Positions 43,875 to 52,771 of a DNA stretch of 64,000 nt are shown one piece after another. A program made the translations under genes and the position numbers. Below the pieces are notes generated by a model. The model had not been told where the DNA came from and did not search any database. It was given only the letters and a program-made list of their open reading frames with translations. The first letter of the stretch is position 1, and every line of letters starts with the position of its first letter. Source of the stretch: Panonychus citri (Eukaryota > Arthropoda > Arachnida > Trombidiformes > Tetranychidae); contig NW_026515549.1 in the NCBI RefSeq assembly GCF_014898815.1, forward strand, positions 868,001 through 932,000. Direction: 5' to 3'.

Positions 43875-45041
43875 ATGGATTTACAGGTAAATCCATCGTT
43901 GATCTATCCAAAGATATTTGATAACAAGACAAGTGCGTTGAAAAGTGCCGACGTTCGTGAGGATAGTTTATTGGCTCGATTTGTCGATCAAAATGAAACA
44001 ACTCGATTGATGTTGATTAATTACCTTTCATCGAACCAAAAATTGGACCCATTACTCGAGAAAACGTTAACCTTCATATGGATATTTTTCATCACCACAG
44101 GCCTCATTTCGAATTCAATATTAATCATTGTGATAATGTTTTCACGAAATTTACAGTCACCCAACACTTTACTTTTATGTAATCTATTCATTGCCGATGT
44201 AACTTACAGTCTATTGTCAATGCCCTTTACATTGGCCACCATATTGCACCGTTCGTGGCCCTTGGGGACAGTTTTGTGTAAAGCAGTTCCATTCATTCAG
44301 ACCAATACCGCCTTCGTAACAGCAGGGACTGTCACCGCTATTGCGATCGACCGACAGTATCGAATAATGTGTAACTCTTATCGTGTCCATCGAATCAGCT
44401 TTTTCCACCCTTCATATGGACTTCGAATGTCAATATCGATTTGGTTATTTTCGATGGCACTTTCCTCACCTTTGCTCTATTTCCAACGACTTGAAACAGT
44501 TCTCCAGGTAGCTGATTTCTCTTTGGATATTTGCCATGAGATCTCATTCCATCCTAAACTCAGATTAATCTATCACTCTATTGTCTATGGATTTTTCATC
44601 TTTGTCCCAACACTGACTCTCGGTATTTCATATATTCGGATAAGATCATATCTTAATTATAATGGCATTGAAAAACGACGTCAGACTTATTTGTTATCAA
44701 GTTCAGGGATGAATGAGAATCAAGTTTCAATCCTAATACGTAAATTTGACTTTCTCCAGAAGGAGATTACATGTAATACCAAAGTCACCATAATACTTTT
44801 CATGGGAATTCTCATCTATGTTATCTCTTGGCTTCCCCTCTGTCTGTTCAACTTTTACATGGATTTTTTTCATTCCTCACTAACAGCGAGTGATATTACA
44901 CTTCAAACGATAATATTTCATGTAATCGCCACCACTTCAGCCACAACAAATGCCTTCATCTATGGATATCTAAATACAAACATACAGAAAGAGTTGTCGA
45001 GGTGGTTTGATAAACTAATGGCTCGTAAGTGTTTCTACTGA
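43875..45041 (+). CDS. Class A GPCR, NPY/neuropeptide F receptor-like
   Basis: A 388-residue frame from the ATG at 43875, just after a likely splice acceptor. The extracellular N-terminus has glycosylation sites (NKT, NET). Seven hydrophobic segments are present. TM1 is GLISNSILIIVIM and TM2 is LCNLFIADVTYSLLSMPFTL. ECL1 with WPLGTVLCKAVPF carries the TM3 Cys. TM6 has ISWLPLCLFNFY, and TM7 has TNAFIYGYLN. The WPLG..LCK..PF pattern and IYGYLN resemble the NPY/NPF/PrRP receptor group. The DRY box reads DRQ (IAIDRQYRI) and NPxxY reads NAxxY, both unusual. It would signal to G proteins at the cell surface in response to a peptide. Exact ligand unknown. Confidence 0.8.
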   Translation: MDLQVNPSLIYPKIFDNKTSALKSADVREDSLLARFVDQNETTRLMLINYLSSNQKLDPLLEKTLTFIWIFFITTGLISNSILIIVIMFSRNLQSPNTLLLCNLFIADVTYSLLSMPFTLATILHRSWPLGTVLCKAVPFIQTNTAFVTAGTVTAIAIDRQYRIMCNSYRVHRISFFHPSYGLRMSISIWLFSMALSSPLLYFQRLETVLQVADFSLDICHEISFHPKLRLIYHSIVYGFFIFVPTLTLGISYIRIRSYLNYNGIEKRRQTYLLSSSGMNENQVSILIRKFDFLQKEITCNTKVTIILFMGILIYVISWLPLCLFNFYMDFFHSSLTASDITLQTIIFHVIATTSATTNAFIYGYLNTNIQKELSRWFDKLMARKCFY

Positions 45042-45836
45042 TCAACAATTACACTTAACTGATTATCTAAAGTAAATCTTTGAACAAAAGTCTTATTTAA
45101 GTTAATCACTTTCTGTTAAACAGCAAAATTACCACTTAATTAGTTTGATAATTGATTCATACTTATCGAACCAAATAATTAATTGTGATTAAGGATAACA
45201 ATCATCATCATATGAGTTATTACACAACTTTAATTACATAAGCTGTTGCTTTCTGTTTATTTTTGTTCACCTTAATTGTTGGAAAAACATTGAAAGTTAA
45301 TTACTTCTTAACCAATTCTTAATAAATTGTAAATCTAATAGATTAATTCTGCGGATTAAAAAATATTATTTTCTAATTATTATTTTCACTCAATAAATCA
45401 GAATAACAGAGAGAAAGATTTTAATCAACTCATTAAATTTTCATCATTAAGCTCATTTTTACACCATGATAATAATGAATTAATATAAAGTAACAATCAA
45501 TCTTTCATCTAGTCATCAACAAATTGATTAAAATGGTGAAAATTTGATAAACAAAATTATCATGGAAACTCATTAATCTTGTCTGGTTTCAATCTGTTTA
45601 ACATTGATTGAAATCAAATCTCACCAGAATTAAATTATTACAATATTGTAATTGAAATAATCATAATATTCATAATTCACTTTAGTACTGATTGAACTTT
45701 AATTCGTTAAAATTATCATGGAAAATGTTTAATTCATAGTGAATTGAGATCATAATAATACTTTGTTCATAAAGCTAGAATTCAATTTCACGACTATGGA
45801 TTGAACATTTTAATAGTTCGAATGTGAATCGAATTA
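45042..45836. other. Intergenic, 3' of the GPCR gene
   Basis: AT-rich, with no gene or recognised element up to the MITE. Confidence 0.45.
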
Positions 45837-46124
45837 CAGTAATGCCTTTCAAAATGACGCCCTCTCAAAATGACCCATCGTTATGGTAACATTAAATTTG
45901 GAAGATTTTTAAGTTTTAATTAGGATTAAATCTTATCAATTTGGTCTAAAAAAATGAAAATTAATAATTTCACTTCAAGTTCAGATTGTTACGAGGATTA
46001 TAATTCATAATTATTTGTGTTTAGTATTTTTTTAATCTAAATAATTGATTAATTTCAACCCTTTCGAATGACCCGCTCTACAAATCGTTGTCAACATGAT
46101 GGGTCATTTTGAAAGGTTTTACTG
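45837..46124. mobile_element. Tc1/mariner-type (Tigger/pogo-like) MITE
   Basis: A 288-bp non-coding element with terminal inverted repeats: the left end CAGTAATGCCTTTCAAAATG and the right end, read inward, CAGTAAAACCTTTCAAAATG. Both are followed by gacccatc-type sequence after a short left-hand insertion. TA dinucleotides flank both ends (45835-45836 and 46125-46126), the target preference of Tc1/mariner elements. CAGT...CCT termini resemble pogo/Tigger ends. No transposase is inside. Confidence 0.8.
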
Positions 46125-46410
46125 TACATTAAATATTTAGACTCAGGATTATTGAAAGAAGAGTTAGAAAACTTCGAGAACAATCATCAGCAATGGTTAA
46201 TTCGATATAATAAACTACACGAGTCGTCACGAGGATTAATTTGTTTCGAAATCGTAATTCATATGGCTCAGAAATTTCTAAAATGAAACTTAAAACCGAA
46301 TTCGGAAATCGAAAGTACTTCGGTAGACTAAACTGGATTAATTCAGGATTAGAATTAATTTTCAAATGATTTATTTCTGATAAAATAATAGATTTGGTAT
46401 TAATATTAAT
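46125..46410. other. Spacer between MITE and LTR element 3
   Basis: AT-rich, no coding signal. It ends in ggtattaatattaat (46396-46410), nearly repeated at the other flank of element 3. Confidence 0.45.
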
Positions 46411-47399
46411 TGAAGGTTTGAACCAATTCAGGGATTTTCTCAGGTCTTACAATTACCTAAAGATTCGTATGGGATTACCCGTGACCTTTACCACTTACAT
46501 TTCCAATTATATATTTAATAACGAAAAGATTAAAATCTAACTCAATTCAATAAATCACAATATTGAACTATTCAGAATTAGAAACAAGAATAAAGGTGAT
46601 TGCAGAGGTTCGAACCTTTACCTTTAGGAAAACAGATACTAATTCAATTCAAACCAAACACAGTGAGAACTATTCAGAATTAGAATCAAATGTGATTACA
46701 GATACTAGCTCAATTCAACACAAACACAGTGAGAACTATTCAGAGATAGAATCAAGATTGAGGTGATTTCAGAGATACTAACCTCAGGAGAAACAGATAC
46801 TAATTCAATTCAACACAAATACAGTGAGAACTATTCAGAATTAGAATCAAGACAATGGGAGAAGGTGAGTTCAGAGGTTTGAACCTTTTACCATTAAATT
46901 AAGCACAGAATTCAATTCAACACAAACACAGTGAGAACTATTCAGAATTAGCACTTATTAAAAGAGATTAGCTTCGAAGCTTCAACAGTACTAGGTGAAG
47001 AATAATAGAAACAAAATGTATTTTATTGTAACACTTGACTATTAAGACTTAACACTTTCAAAATTAATGTTGGCTTTTTATAGCAACTTAAGAGGAAAAG
47101 GAAACAACTAAAGAATTTAGTTGATATGGAAAAAGCTAAATTGTTAGTCCAACAATTAAACATAATTAATTCTTTTGGGAATAAACAGAAATTTCGAAAT
47201 TTATAAAAAAAAATAGAAAAATGGAGGAAAAGAAAAGAAAATGAGGGAAAGCAACATTTCTAGGGAAGGTTAACTAATTGCAATCCTTTGGGTTTTAAAT
47301 GAGAAATTTCTAGAAAATAAAGAAAATTGTTAATCATCTTTTGATGATAAATGAAATTAAATGACTCAATTGTTAAGAGAGTCAACAATTAACCCTTCA
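46411..47399 (-). repeat. 3' LTR of element 3
   Basis: 989 bp, TG...CA, nearly identical to 56076-57062. The first 550 bases hold about five irregularly spaced copies of a motif around cacagtgagaactattcaga. Just outside the right edge the - strand reads aaaccgggggatg, a plausible polypurine tract (47400-47412). Confidence 0.88.
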
Positions 47400-47669
47400 C
47401 ATCCCCCGGTTTATGACTAAGACACTCTCCTGACAATTGTTCATTTTCAATTTCATTGGAATCAGGGCTTTCCTCGGGATTTGCTTCTTGTAAATTCGGA
47501 TTATCTTTATCCTCAGATTCAGTTTCCCATGAAACTTTCTTTATCTTTAGTCGAGGGCTTAGATTAATATCAGAATTGGTTCTAAGTAAAGCGGGAAGAT
47601 AACTTAGAACAGGTCGATTTTTATCCCAATTGTCTTTTTCATCTCGGCGGAAAATTGAGGATGATCTCC
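47394..47669 (-). pseudogene. Probable C-terminal extension of the element 3 third ORF
   Basis: After the stop at 47670 a different frame is open for about 85 codons of acidic, charged sequence (LSYLPALLRTNSDINLSPR, then a Glu/Asp/Asn-rich tail) and ends on a TAA formed by the first bases of the 3' LTR. Composition matches the preceding ORF, so a one-base indel near 47675 may have cut off the true C-terminus, which would overlap the polypurine tract. Confidence 0.45.
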
Positions 47670-50168
47670 TTATATCTTTTCTTTATCTTTCTCTTCCTTG
47701 AGATCTTCATATCGTTGTTGGAATAAAGCTTTGAGTAATTCTTGATCAGGATAAACACAATTATCATCATTGAATGTTGGTGTTGATCTTACTCTCGGAT
47801 TTAATTTCCATTCTTCAGGCCATTGCATTCGTTTCTGTTTGATTTCGTAATCAATGAAATACAAGAGGGCAGAGGTAATTGAATTTCCACAGGTAATTTC
47901 AGCATTTTGATTGTGAATTCCACCAAGAGCTTCAGCTTCATGTTCGATTTGATGATTTTGTAGAAGATATAATCGCATTGCTGTAATGGCTTCGACCACA
48001 GGTGAATGAGGTTCGGAGGTAATTGTGTATCCAGTAAACCACAAGAAGGCGATTACATGTAAGCTCATGGCTGAATGATAGTAAGGTGAGAAGAATTGAT
48101 TGACTTCTCGACACTTAGGAAGTAAAAGTTTAATTTCGTAATCAGTAAAACCAATATTATTGAATTGATTAATGAGTCCAGAACCAACGATTCTTGAAGC
48201 ACATGAAAGAAAGGTTATTATTTGATCACGAACAATGCGAAGATTTCGAGCATTTTTAAGATGAAATTTTCTGAGTCCATGGAACTTTGAATCCATACAA
48301 TGACATTCAGCATATTTAACGAAAGTTTCATAAATTACTTTCATGTTTCCATCGATAATTGTAATCCAACATGGACGGGGTTTTTCTTTACCATTTTCCC
48401 ATATTCGTAAACAAACAGAATTGATACAAAAAATGGTTGATTTATTTTCAATACCTTCAGAGGTTAATTGAATTGCTTCTAACTGTTCATTAGCTAGAGT
48501 GGGAAGAATAGCTTTAGGGCGACTTGACCAGGCTTCAGCTAATTGAGCTCGTCGACTTTCACGTCGTTCATTTGATTTTTCATTAGATGATAACTTGGGA
48601 GTCAAGTAAAATCTTTCCTTGTTAATTGATGAGGGAAATTGTTTTAAAAATTCCAAGGCTTTTTCAGATTGTTCTGAGTCCAATAGATCGAATGGATTAA
48701 TTCGGGTAAACGGTGTTTCAGGATCTTCGATATTTGTTGAATATAAGACCATTGATGATGTTGATGAGGCAATTGATTCATTATCATCATCACCATAACA
48801 ATTGACTTTAAATCTTTGCCAATTTACCGATGATTGTAACAGGTAATAGGGAATCTTATTCATTTTTGAATAAGGCCAATTACAGGCAGAGGGTTCAGGT
48901 TTAGCTGAGACGGATGGAAAACCAATTTTTCTCACCCATTCTTCACCTTCACTAAGAGGAATAGTTGGATCTTTTAATTGGGCTTTATTATTCCACCAAT
49001 TAAGTGACAAATTAGTTTGAGCTCGTAATGCAGTAGAAGTTAGACTTGAGTCACCTTGAGCTTCTTTTAAAATATAAGCACAAACTTTCGCTTTTTCTTG
49101 CCAATTTACACGATGAGGTTTATCCATTTCTTTTACCTTTAAATGTTGAGGCAAGAGATTAGCCAATTTTCGAGGTTTTTCAACCAATTCTTGTTTAACT
49201 GGACCAGAGACAAAATTTAAAGTTAAATCTTTATCAAAGAAATAATCAACAGGTCCACGGCGACAGGTTTTAATGTGATAGGAATAAACATGATTTGCCA
49301 ACGAGATTTTACACCAATCATGAATACATAAGAATTTGGCTTCATTGTAAAAAGAAATGATTGATTGTTTTTCTACTTGAGTAGCTTGTCGATAGATTTG
49401 TTGAGTTGAACTTTTTACCAAACAGTTTTCATCAATACAAAGAAATTCATTTGAATTCTTTGTTGGTTCCAAATTCGATTGAGTGATGAGATCTCGTAAC
49501 CATTTGACACAAGGTGAACAATAGATTTTCTTACAATCTGAACAATTCAAGGGAACGATTGAAATTTGTTCACAAAAAGCACAAATAATTTGATTAATAA
49601 TTGAAGTTAATTCTGAATGAATAACTTTTGCTCTTGATAAACCTTTAGGTAAATTTTCAAAATTGATAATTTTTATATCTTCAATAAGATTAAACTTGAC
49701 CTTTTCTTTAATGAATTCGGTGTACCAATCTTTTTGTTCCGTATAAAGAGACAAGTCTCGGTCTAGATTTTGTTGAGCTGCATGGAAACTTTCAGGTTCT
49801 TGGTAGTCAGCGAATTTGAATTCACTTTTTATATTTGGGAACAGTTTTTGTTTCACATAGAGTCGAGATGGTGGAGGATAAGGAGTATCATCGACCAAAT
49901 TTTTGGGTATTTTTCTAATTGAGTCAGCAGTTGAAACTGGTAGTGGGTCTTTTAGCTTTAAACGGGAATACATAACACTAAAATCTTCACTTTCAGGGGC
50001 ATCTCGAGATGGAAATTCCCAACCAGAATCATCAGAATTTTCACCATCATTTAATTGATTGTTCTCAACGAGATTTTCATCATTCACTTGAATGGAATCA
50101 GTTGAAGATTTGATTGATTCAACATCAGAATCACAATTGATTGAAGGTGTTGGGCTTTTAGAAGCCAT
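47670..50168 (-). CDS. Third ORF: RING-like and TRAF-like zinc fingers plus degenerate DEDDh exonuclease fold (element 3)
   Basis: An 832-residue frame from the ATG at 50168, 50 bases after the pol stop. An acidic, Ser-rich N-terminus leads to a RING-like cluster at about residues 196-255 (CAFCEQ, LNCSDCKKIYCSPCVKW, FLCIDENC) and a TRAF-like C/H cluster at about 277-303 (FLCIHDWCK, HVYSYHIKTC). Residues about 575-740 follow the REXO/PAN2 DEDDh exonuclease pattern: TIIDGNMKVIYETFVK, IVRDQIITFL, RIVGSGLINQFN and HSPVVEAITAMRLYLL. However, the expected D-x-E of ExoI reads N-x-V, the ExoII Asp reads Gln and the ExoIII Asp reads Glu, so nuclease activity is unlikely. An E3-ligase or RNA-binding role is inference only. 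The frame stops at 47670, but another frame stays open to the LTR. Confidence 0.7.
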   Translation of the reverse strand: MASKSPTPSINCDSDVESIKSSTDSIQVNDENLVENNQLNDGENSDDSGWEFPSRDAPESEDFSVMYSRLKLKDPLPVSTADSIRKIPKNLVDDTPYPPPSRLYVKQKLFPNIKSEFKFADYQEPESFHAAQQNLDRDLSLYTEQKDWYTEFIKEKVKFNLIEDIKIINFENLPKGLSRAKVIHSELTSIINQIICAFCEQISIVPLNCSDCKKIYCSPCVKWLRDLITQSNLEPTKNSNEFLCIDENCLVKSSTQQIYRQATQVEKQSIISFYNEAKFLCIHDWCKISLANHVYSYHIKTCRRGPVDYFFDKDLTLNFVSGPVKQELVEKPRKLANLLPQHLKVKEMDKPHRVNWQEKAKVCAYILKEAQGDSSLTSTALRAQTNLSLNWWNNKAQLKDPTIPLSEGEEWVRKIGFPSVSAKPEPSACNWPYSKMNKIPYYLLQSSVNWQRFKVNCYGDDDNESIASSTSSMVLYSTNIEDPETPFTRINPFDLLDSEQSEKALEFLKQFPSSINKERFYLTPKLSSNEKSNERRESRRAQLAEAWSSRPKAILPTLANEQLEAIQLTSEGIENKSTIFCINSVCLRIWENGKEKPRPCWITIIDGNMKVIYETFVKYAECHCMDSKFHGLRKFHLKNARNLRIVRDQIITFLSCASRIVGSGLINQFNNIGFTDYEIKLLLPKCREVNQFFSPYYHSAMSLHVIAFLWFTGYTITSEPHSPVVEAITAMRLYLLQNHQIEHEAEALGGIHNQNAEITCGNSITSALLYFIDYEIKQKRMQWPEEWKLNPRVRSTPTFNDDNCVYPDQELLKALFQQRYEDLKEEKDKEKI

Positions 50169-50218
50169 TGATGAGTCACAAGTTATTACTTTAACACTTT
50201 TAAACAATTGATTGTTAA

Positions 50219-52555
50219 TTAGAAGATTTGATTTGATTTCACTTTGAAAGATTTAACAAAATAAATTTGATTCGAATCAACAATTAGTCTTAAATAGTAA
50301 ATTAATTGGTTAATTAATTTGATCAACACAATTAACTCGTTCTCTTCAGAGATAATACAATTAATGGCGGGTTCAATTTTCTTTGTCTTTGACTTGACCA
50401 TCGATTGTTGCGCCTCTGGATTAAGTTGATTAGCGGCAATTTTAATCTTTTTATCATTTGTTGATTTCGAAATCAAAATCTCATTAATTAAAAAGACTAA
50501 TCTTTTTCTTTGTCTTAATGAGTAGAGTTTTCCATCATCAATTATTTGATTATTTTCGATAATGTCTCTTGTAGCAGTTTGATACTGTTTTCGTTTCTTT
50601 TTCTCTTGATCTTGAGATCTCAGATTTTCAGCATCAGCTTTTGTTTTATATTTAATCAGATTTCCATTCTTATCATTCATTTGAATATTAATTTCACTTT
50701 GTTTGAATGAATAGACATCCAAATTATCAATAGTAAAGTTGTCAACAACTGATTGTGAGCTTAAAGTTTGATTGTTAGTGGGGGAATCTATTGATATTTG
50801 ATTTGTATTAACTTGTTTGTCGATGTTATTATTCACTTTGAGTTTGAATTTATCGATAAGTTCATTCTCTAAACTATCAGGAGATTCAATTAACCAATTA
50901 TCTGAATTTATATCGAAATAGGTTTCTCTCAAATGTTTTAATTGTTCGGACAATTCATCGTAATAGGGTTTAGTTAGACTCAAATTAACAGTAAAATGTT
51001 CAAAGTTAATTGGATTAAGTAATAAAACACTTCCGAATCTAATTCCTAATACAAGAAATGGACCATGAAATTTAGGTGTTAACTTTTTGGTGGTTCCTAA
51101 TGAAGGAGCTGAATTTTTAATCAGACAAAAGTCACCAACTAAATAAGGATTAGGCTTTGAAGCTTTTCTTATTATCGATTGATAATAATATTGTTGAGCG
51201 ATCAAACGAGCTTTTGTTAATTTTCTCGCTGAATCAATTGATTGATTGGTAAATGAGGAAATTTCTAATTGATTATCCAAAGGCTTATTTGGATTTTTTC
51301 CAAAGATTAGAAAATAGGGAGAAAATTTATGAATTTTGTGAATGGATGAGTTTATTGAATAAACTGCATATTGAAGAACTTTTTCTAAACCTTCGTTTAA
51401 CCCATTTTCGATAATATAAGTTCGAAGTCTGTCACCGATTGTTCGGTTTGTTCTTTCAACTACACCCTGAGATTGAGGATGATATGCGTTCGAAACATCA
51501 TGTTTAATACTTTTCTTGGTTAAGAAAATTTCAATTTCTACAGAGACGAAATTTCGACCTCTATCTGTTTGGATAACTTTGGGTATTCCGAAAATTGAGA
51601 AAAATTCCTTTAGAAAGGCTTTGACTGTTAATGAGGTTTGATTAGGATAACTTTTAGCATACACAAATCGAGTTAATGTGTCAACTAGAACTAAGATAAC
51701 TTTGGATTTACCTTTGTTATAAGTTAATGGCCCTTGGGCATCCATTTCAAGTCGATCAAAAACAGAATCAGGAATAGGTTTTAACGATGGGTCAGCATAT
51801 GTAACATTACTTGGCTTAGCAACTTGACAGGTATGACAATTTTGACATAGTCGATTGATTTCATCATACAAAAGTGGCATCCAGAATCGACGGGAGATTT
51901 GAAGATACGTTTTCTCTGTACCGAAATGACCTCCAATTGGCGATTCATGTTCTTCAGCAAATAACTTATTTAACATTTCACTAGTTATTGCAATTCGTTG
52001 ATTTTCATGTCCATAAACTGGTTTTCGATATAACATTTCATTTCGTAATGAATATCGTTTATTATAAGTTGATTGAGGATTGGTTTTTAAATCGTTGATT
52101 ATATTTGCATATTCAGGATTTTTTAATTGATTTGTTATTATCTCTTCTTTCCAATTTGAATTGACTTTTAGATAATAAACAACATTAGATTTAATCACTT
52201 TATCAAATTGAAAGATTTGATTGAGTTGATTTTCTTCATCGGTTGTAGGTAAATTATAATAAGGTAAAGATGGAAAATTCATTTCATCTTGAATTAGTAA
52301 GAGATTTTCTAAATAATCTTTCTCTGGATCAATCTTCCTGTGATCCCATTCGGATTGATAGCGACTGAAACAATCACCAGGATGAATTTTACCTTCTTTA
52401 TAAATTACTTTGTATTTGTAGGAATCCATCATGATACTCCATCGTTGGAGCCTTTGATTTTTAAAGTTGACTTTTGTAATTGGCACAAGGCATGGTGATC
52501 GGTTTCGATCAAAATTCATCACCTTCGAGATAGTGTCTGAATTTGTTGATACCAA
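50219..52555 (-). CDS. RNase H end and integrase with long C-terminal tail (element 3)
   Basis: A 778-residue frame. It opens with the end of RNase H (YKVIYKEGKIHPGDCFSRYQ), then an integrase HHCC finger (GGHFGTEKTYLQI then CQNCHTCQ) and the DDE core (RLEMDAQGPLTYNKG, VIQTDRGRNF, PQSQGVVERTNRT). A GPF-type C-terminal module (KFHGPFLVLGIRFG) follows. About 250 further residues are polar and low in complexity, longer than usual for integrase, with a basic patch (DQEKKKRKQY). It ends 50 bases before the third ORF. The apparent start is in the RNase H and is not an initiation site. Confidence 0.88.
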   Translation of the reverse strand: MVSTNSDTISKVMNFDRNRSPCLVPITKVNFKNQRLQRWSIMMDSYKYKVIYKEGKIHPGDCFSRYQSEWDHRKIDPEKDYLENLLLIQDEMNFPSLPYYNLPTTDEENQLNQIFQFDKVIKSNVVYYLKVNSNWKEEIITNQLKNPEYANIINDLKTNPQSTYNKRYSLRNEMLYRKPVYGHENQRIAITSEMLNKLFAEEHESPIGGHFGTEKTYLQISRRFWMPLLYDEINRLCQNCHTCQVAKPSNVTYADPSLKPIPDSVFDRLEMDAQGPLTYNKGKSKVILVLVDTLTRFVYAKSYPNQTSLTVKAFLKEFFSIFGIPKVIQTDRGRNFVSVEIEIFLTKKSIKHDVSNAYHPQSQGVVERTNRTIGDRLRTYIIENGLNEGLEKVLQYAVYSINSSIHKIHKFSPYFLIFGKNPNKPLDNQLEISSFTNQSIDSARKLTKARLIAQQYYYQSIIRKASKPNPYLVGDFCLIKNSAPSLGTTKKLTPKFHGPFLVLGIRFGSVLLLNPINFEHFTVNLSLTKPYYDELSEQLKHLRETYFDINSDNWLIESPDSLENELIDKFKLKVNNNIDKQVNTNQISIDSPTNNQTLSSQSVVDNFTIDNLDVYSFKQSEINIQMNDKNGNLIKYKTKADAENLRSQDQEKKKRKQYQTATRDIIENNQIIDDGKLYSLRQRKRLVFLINEILISKSTNDKKIKIAANQLNPEAQQSMVKSKTKKIEPAINCIISEENELIVLIKLINQLIYYLRLIVDSNQIYFVKSFKVKSNQIF

Positions 52556-52721
52556 TTAGAACTCCAAGTAATTCCTTTTCACTCACAGAATAATTTTGTT
52601 GATGATTTGCAAGTTTTTGTGAATAAAAGGAAATAGGCAACCATTGAACAATTTTCTCAATTGGAACTTCCGATAAAGATGAATAATCTTTTGGAATTGG
52701 TTGATTAGGATCCTCTTGCAT
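52509..52721 (-). pseudogene. RNase H central fragment (element 3)
   Basis: A 70-residue frame carrying VQWLPISFYSQKLANHQQNYSVS and KELLGVLIGINKFRHYLEG, the middle of a Ty3-type RNase H. The flanking frames supply RT and the RNase H end, so two indels (about 52530 and 52780) interrupt pol here. Confidence 0.75.
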
Positions 52722-52771
52722 TAGAATGCCTCCAATTGCTAAGTCACTAGCATCTGAAGTTAATTTTCTTC

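Noticed and set aside
46563..46766. 67-codon ORF, repeated identically at 56233-56436
   Set aside because: It lies in LTR repeat sequence and only reflects the repeated actattcagaattagaa motif, with no protein features beyond that repeat.
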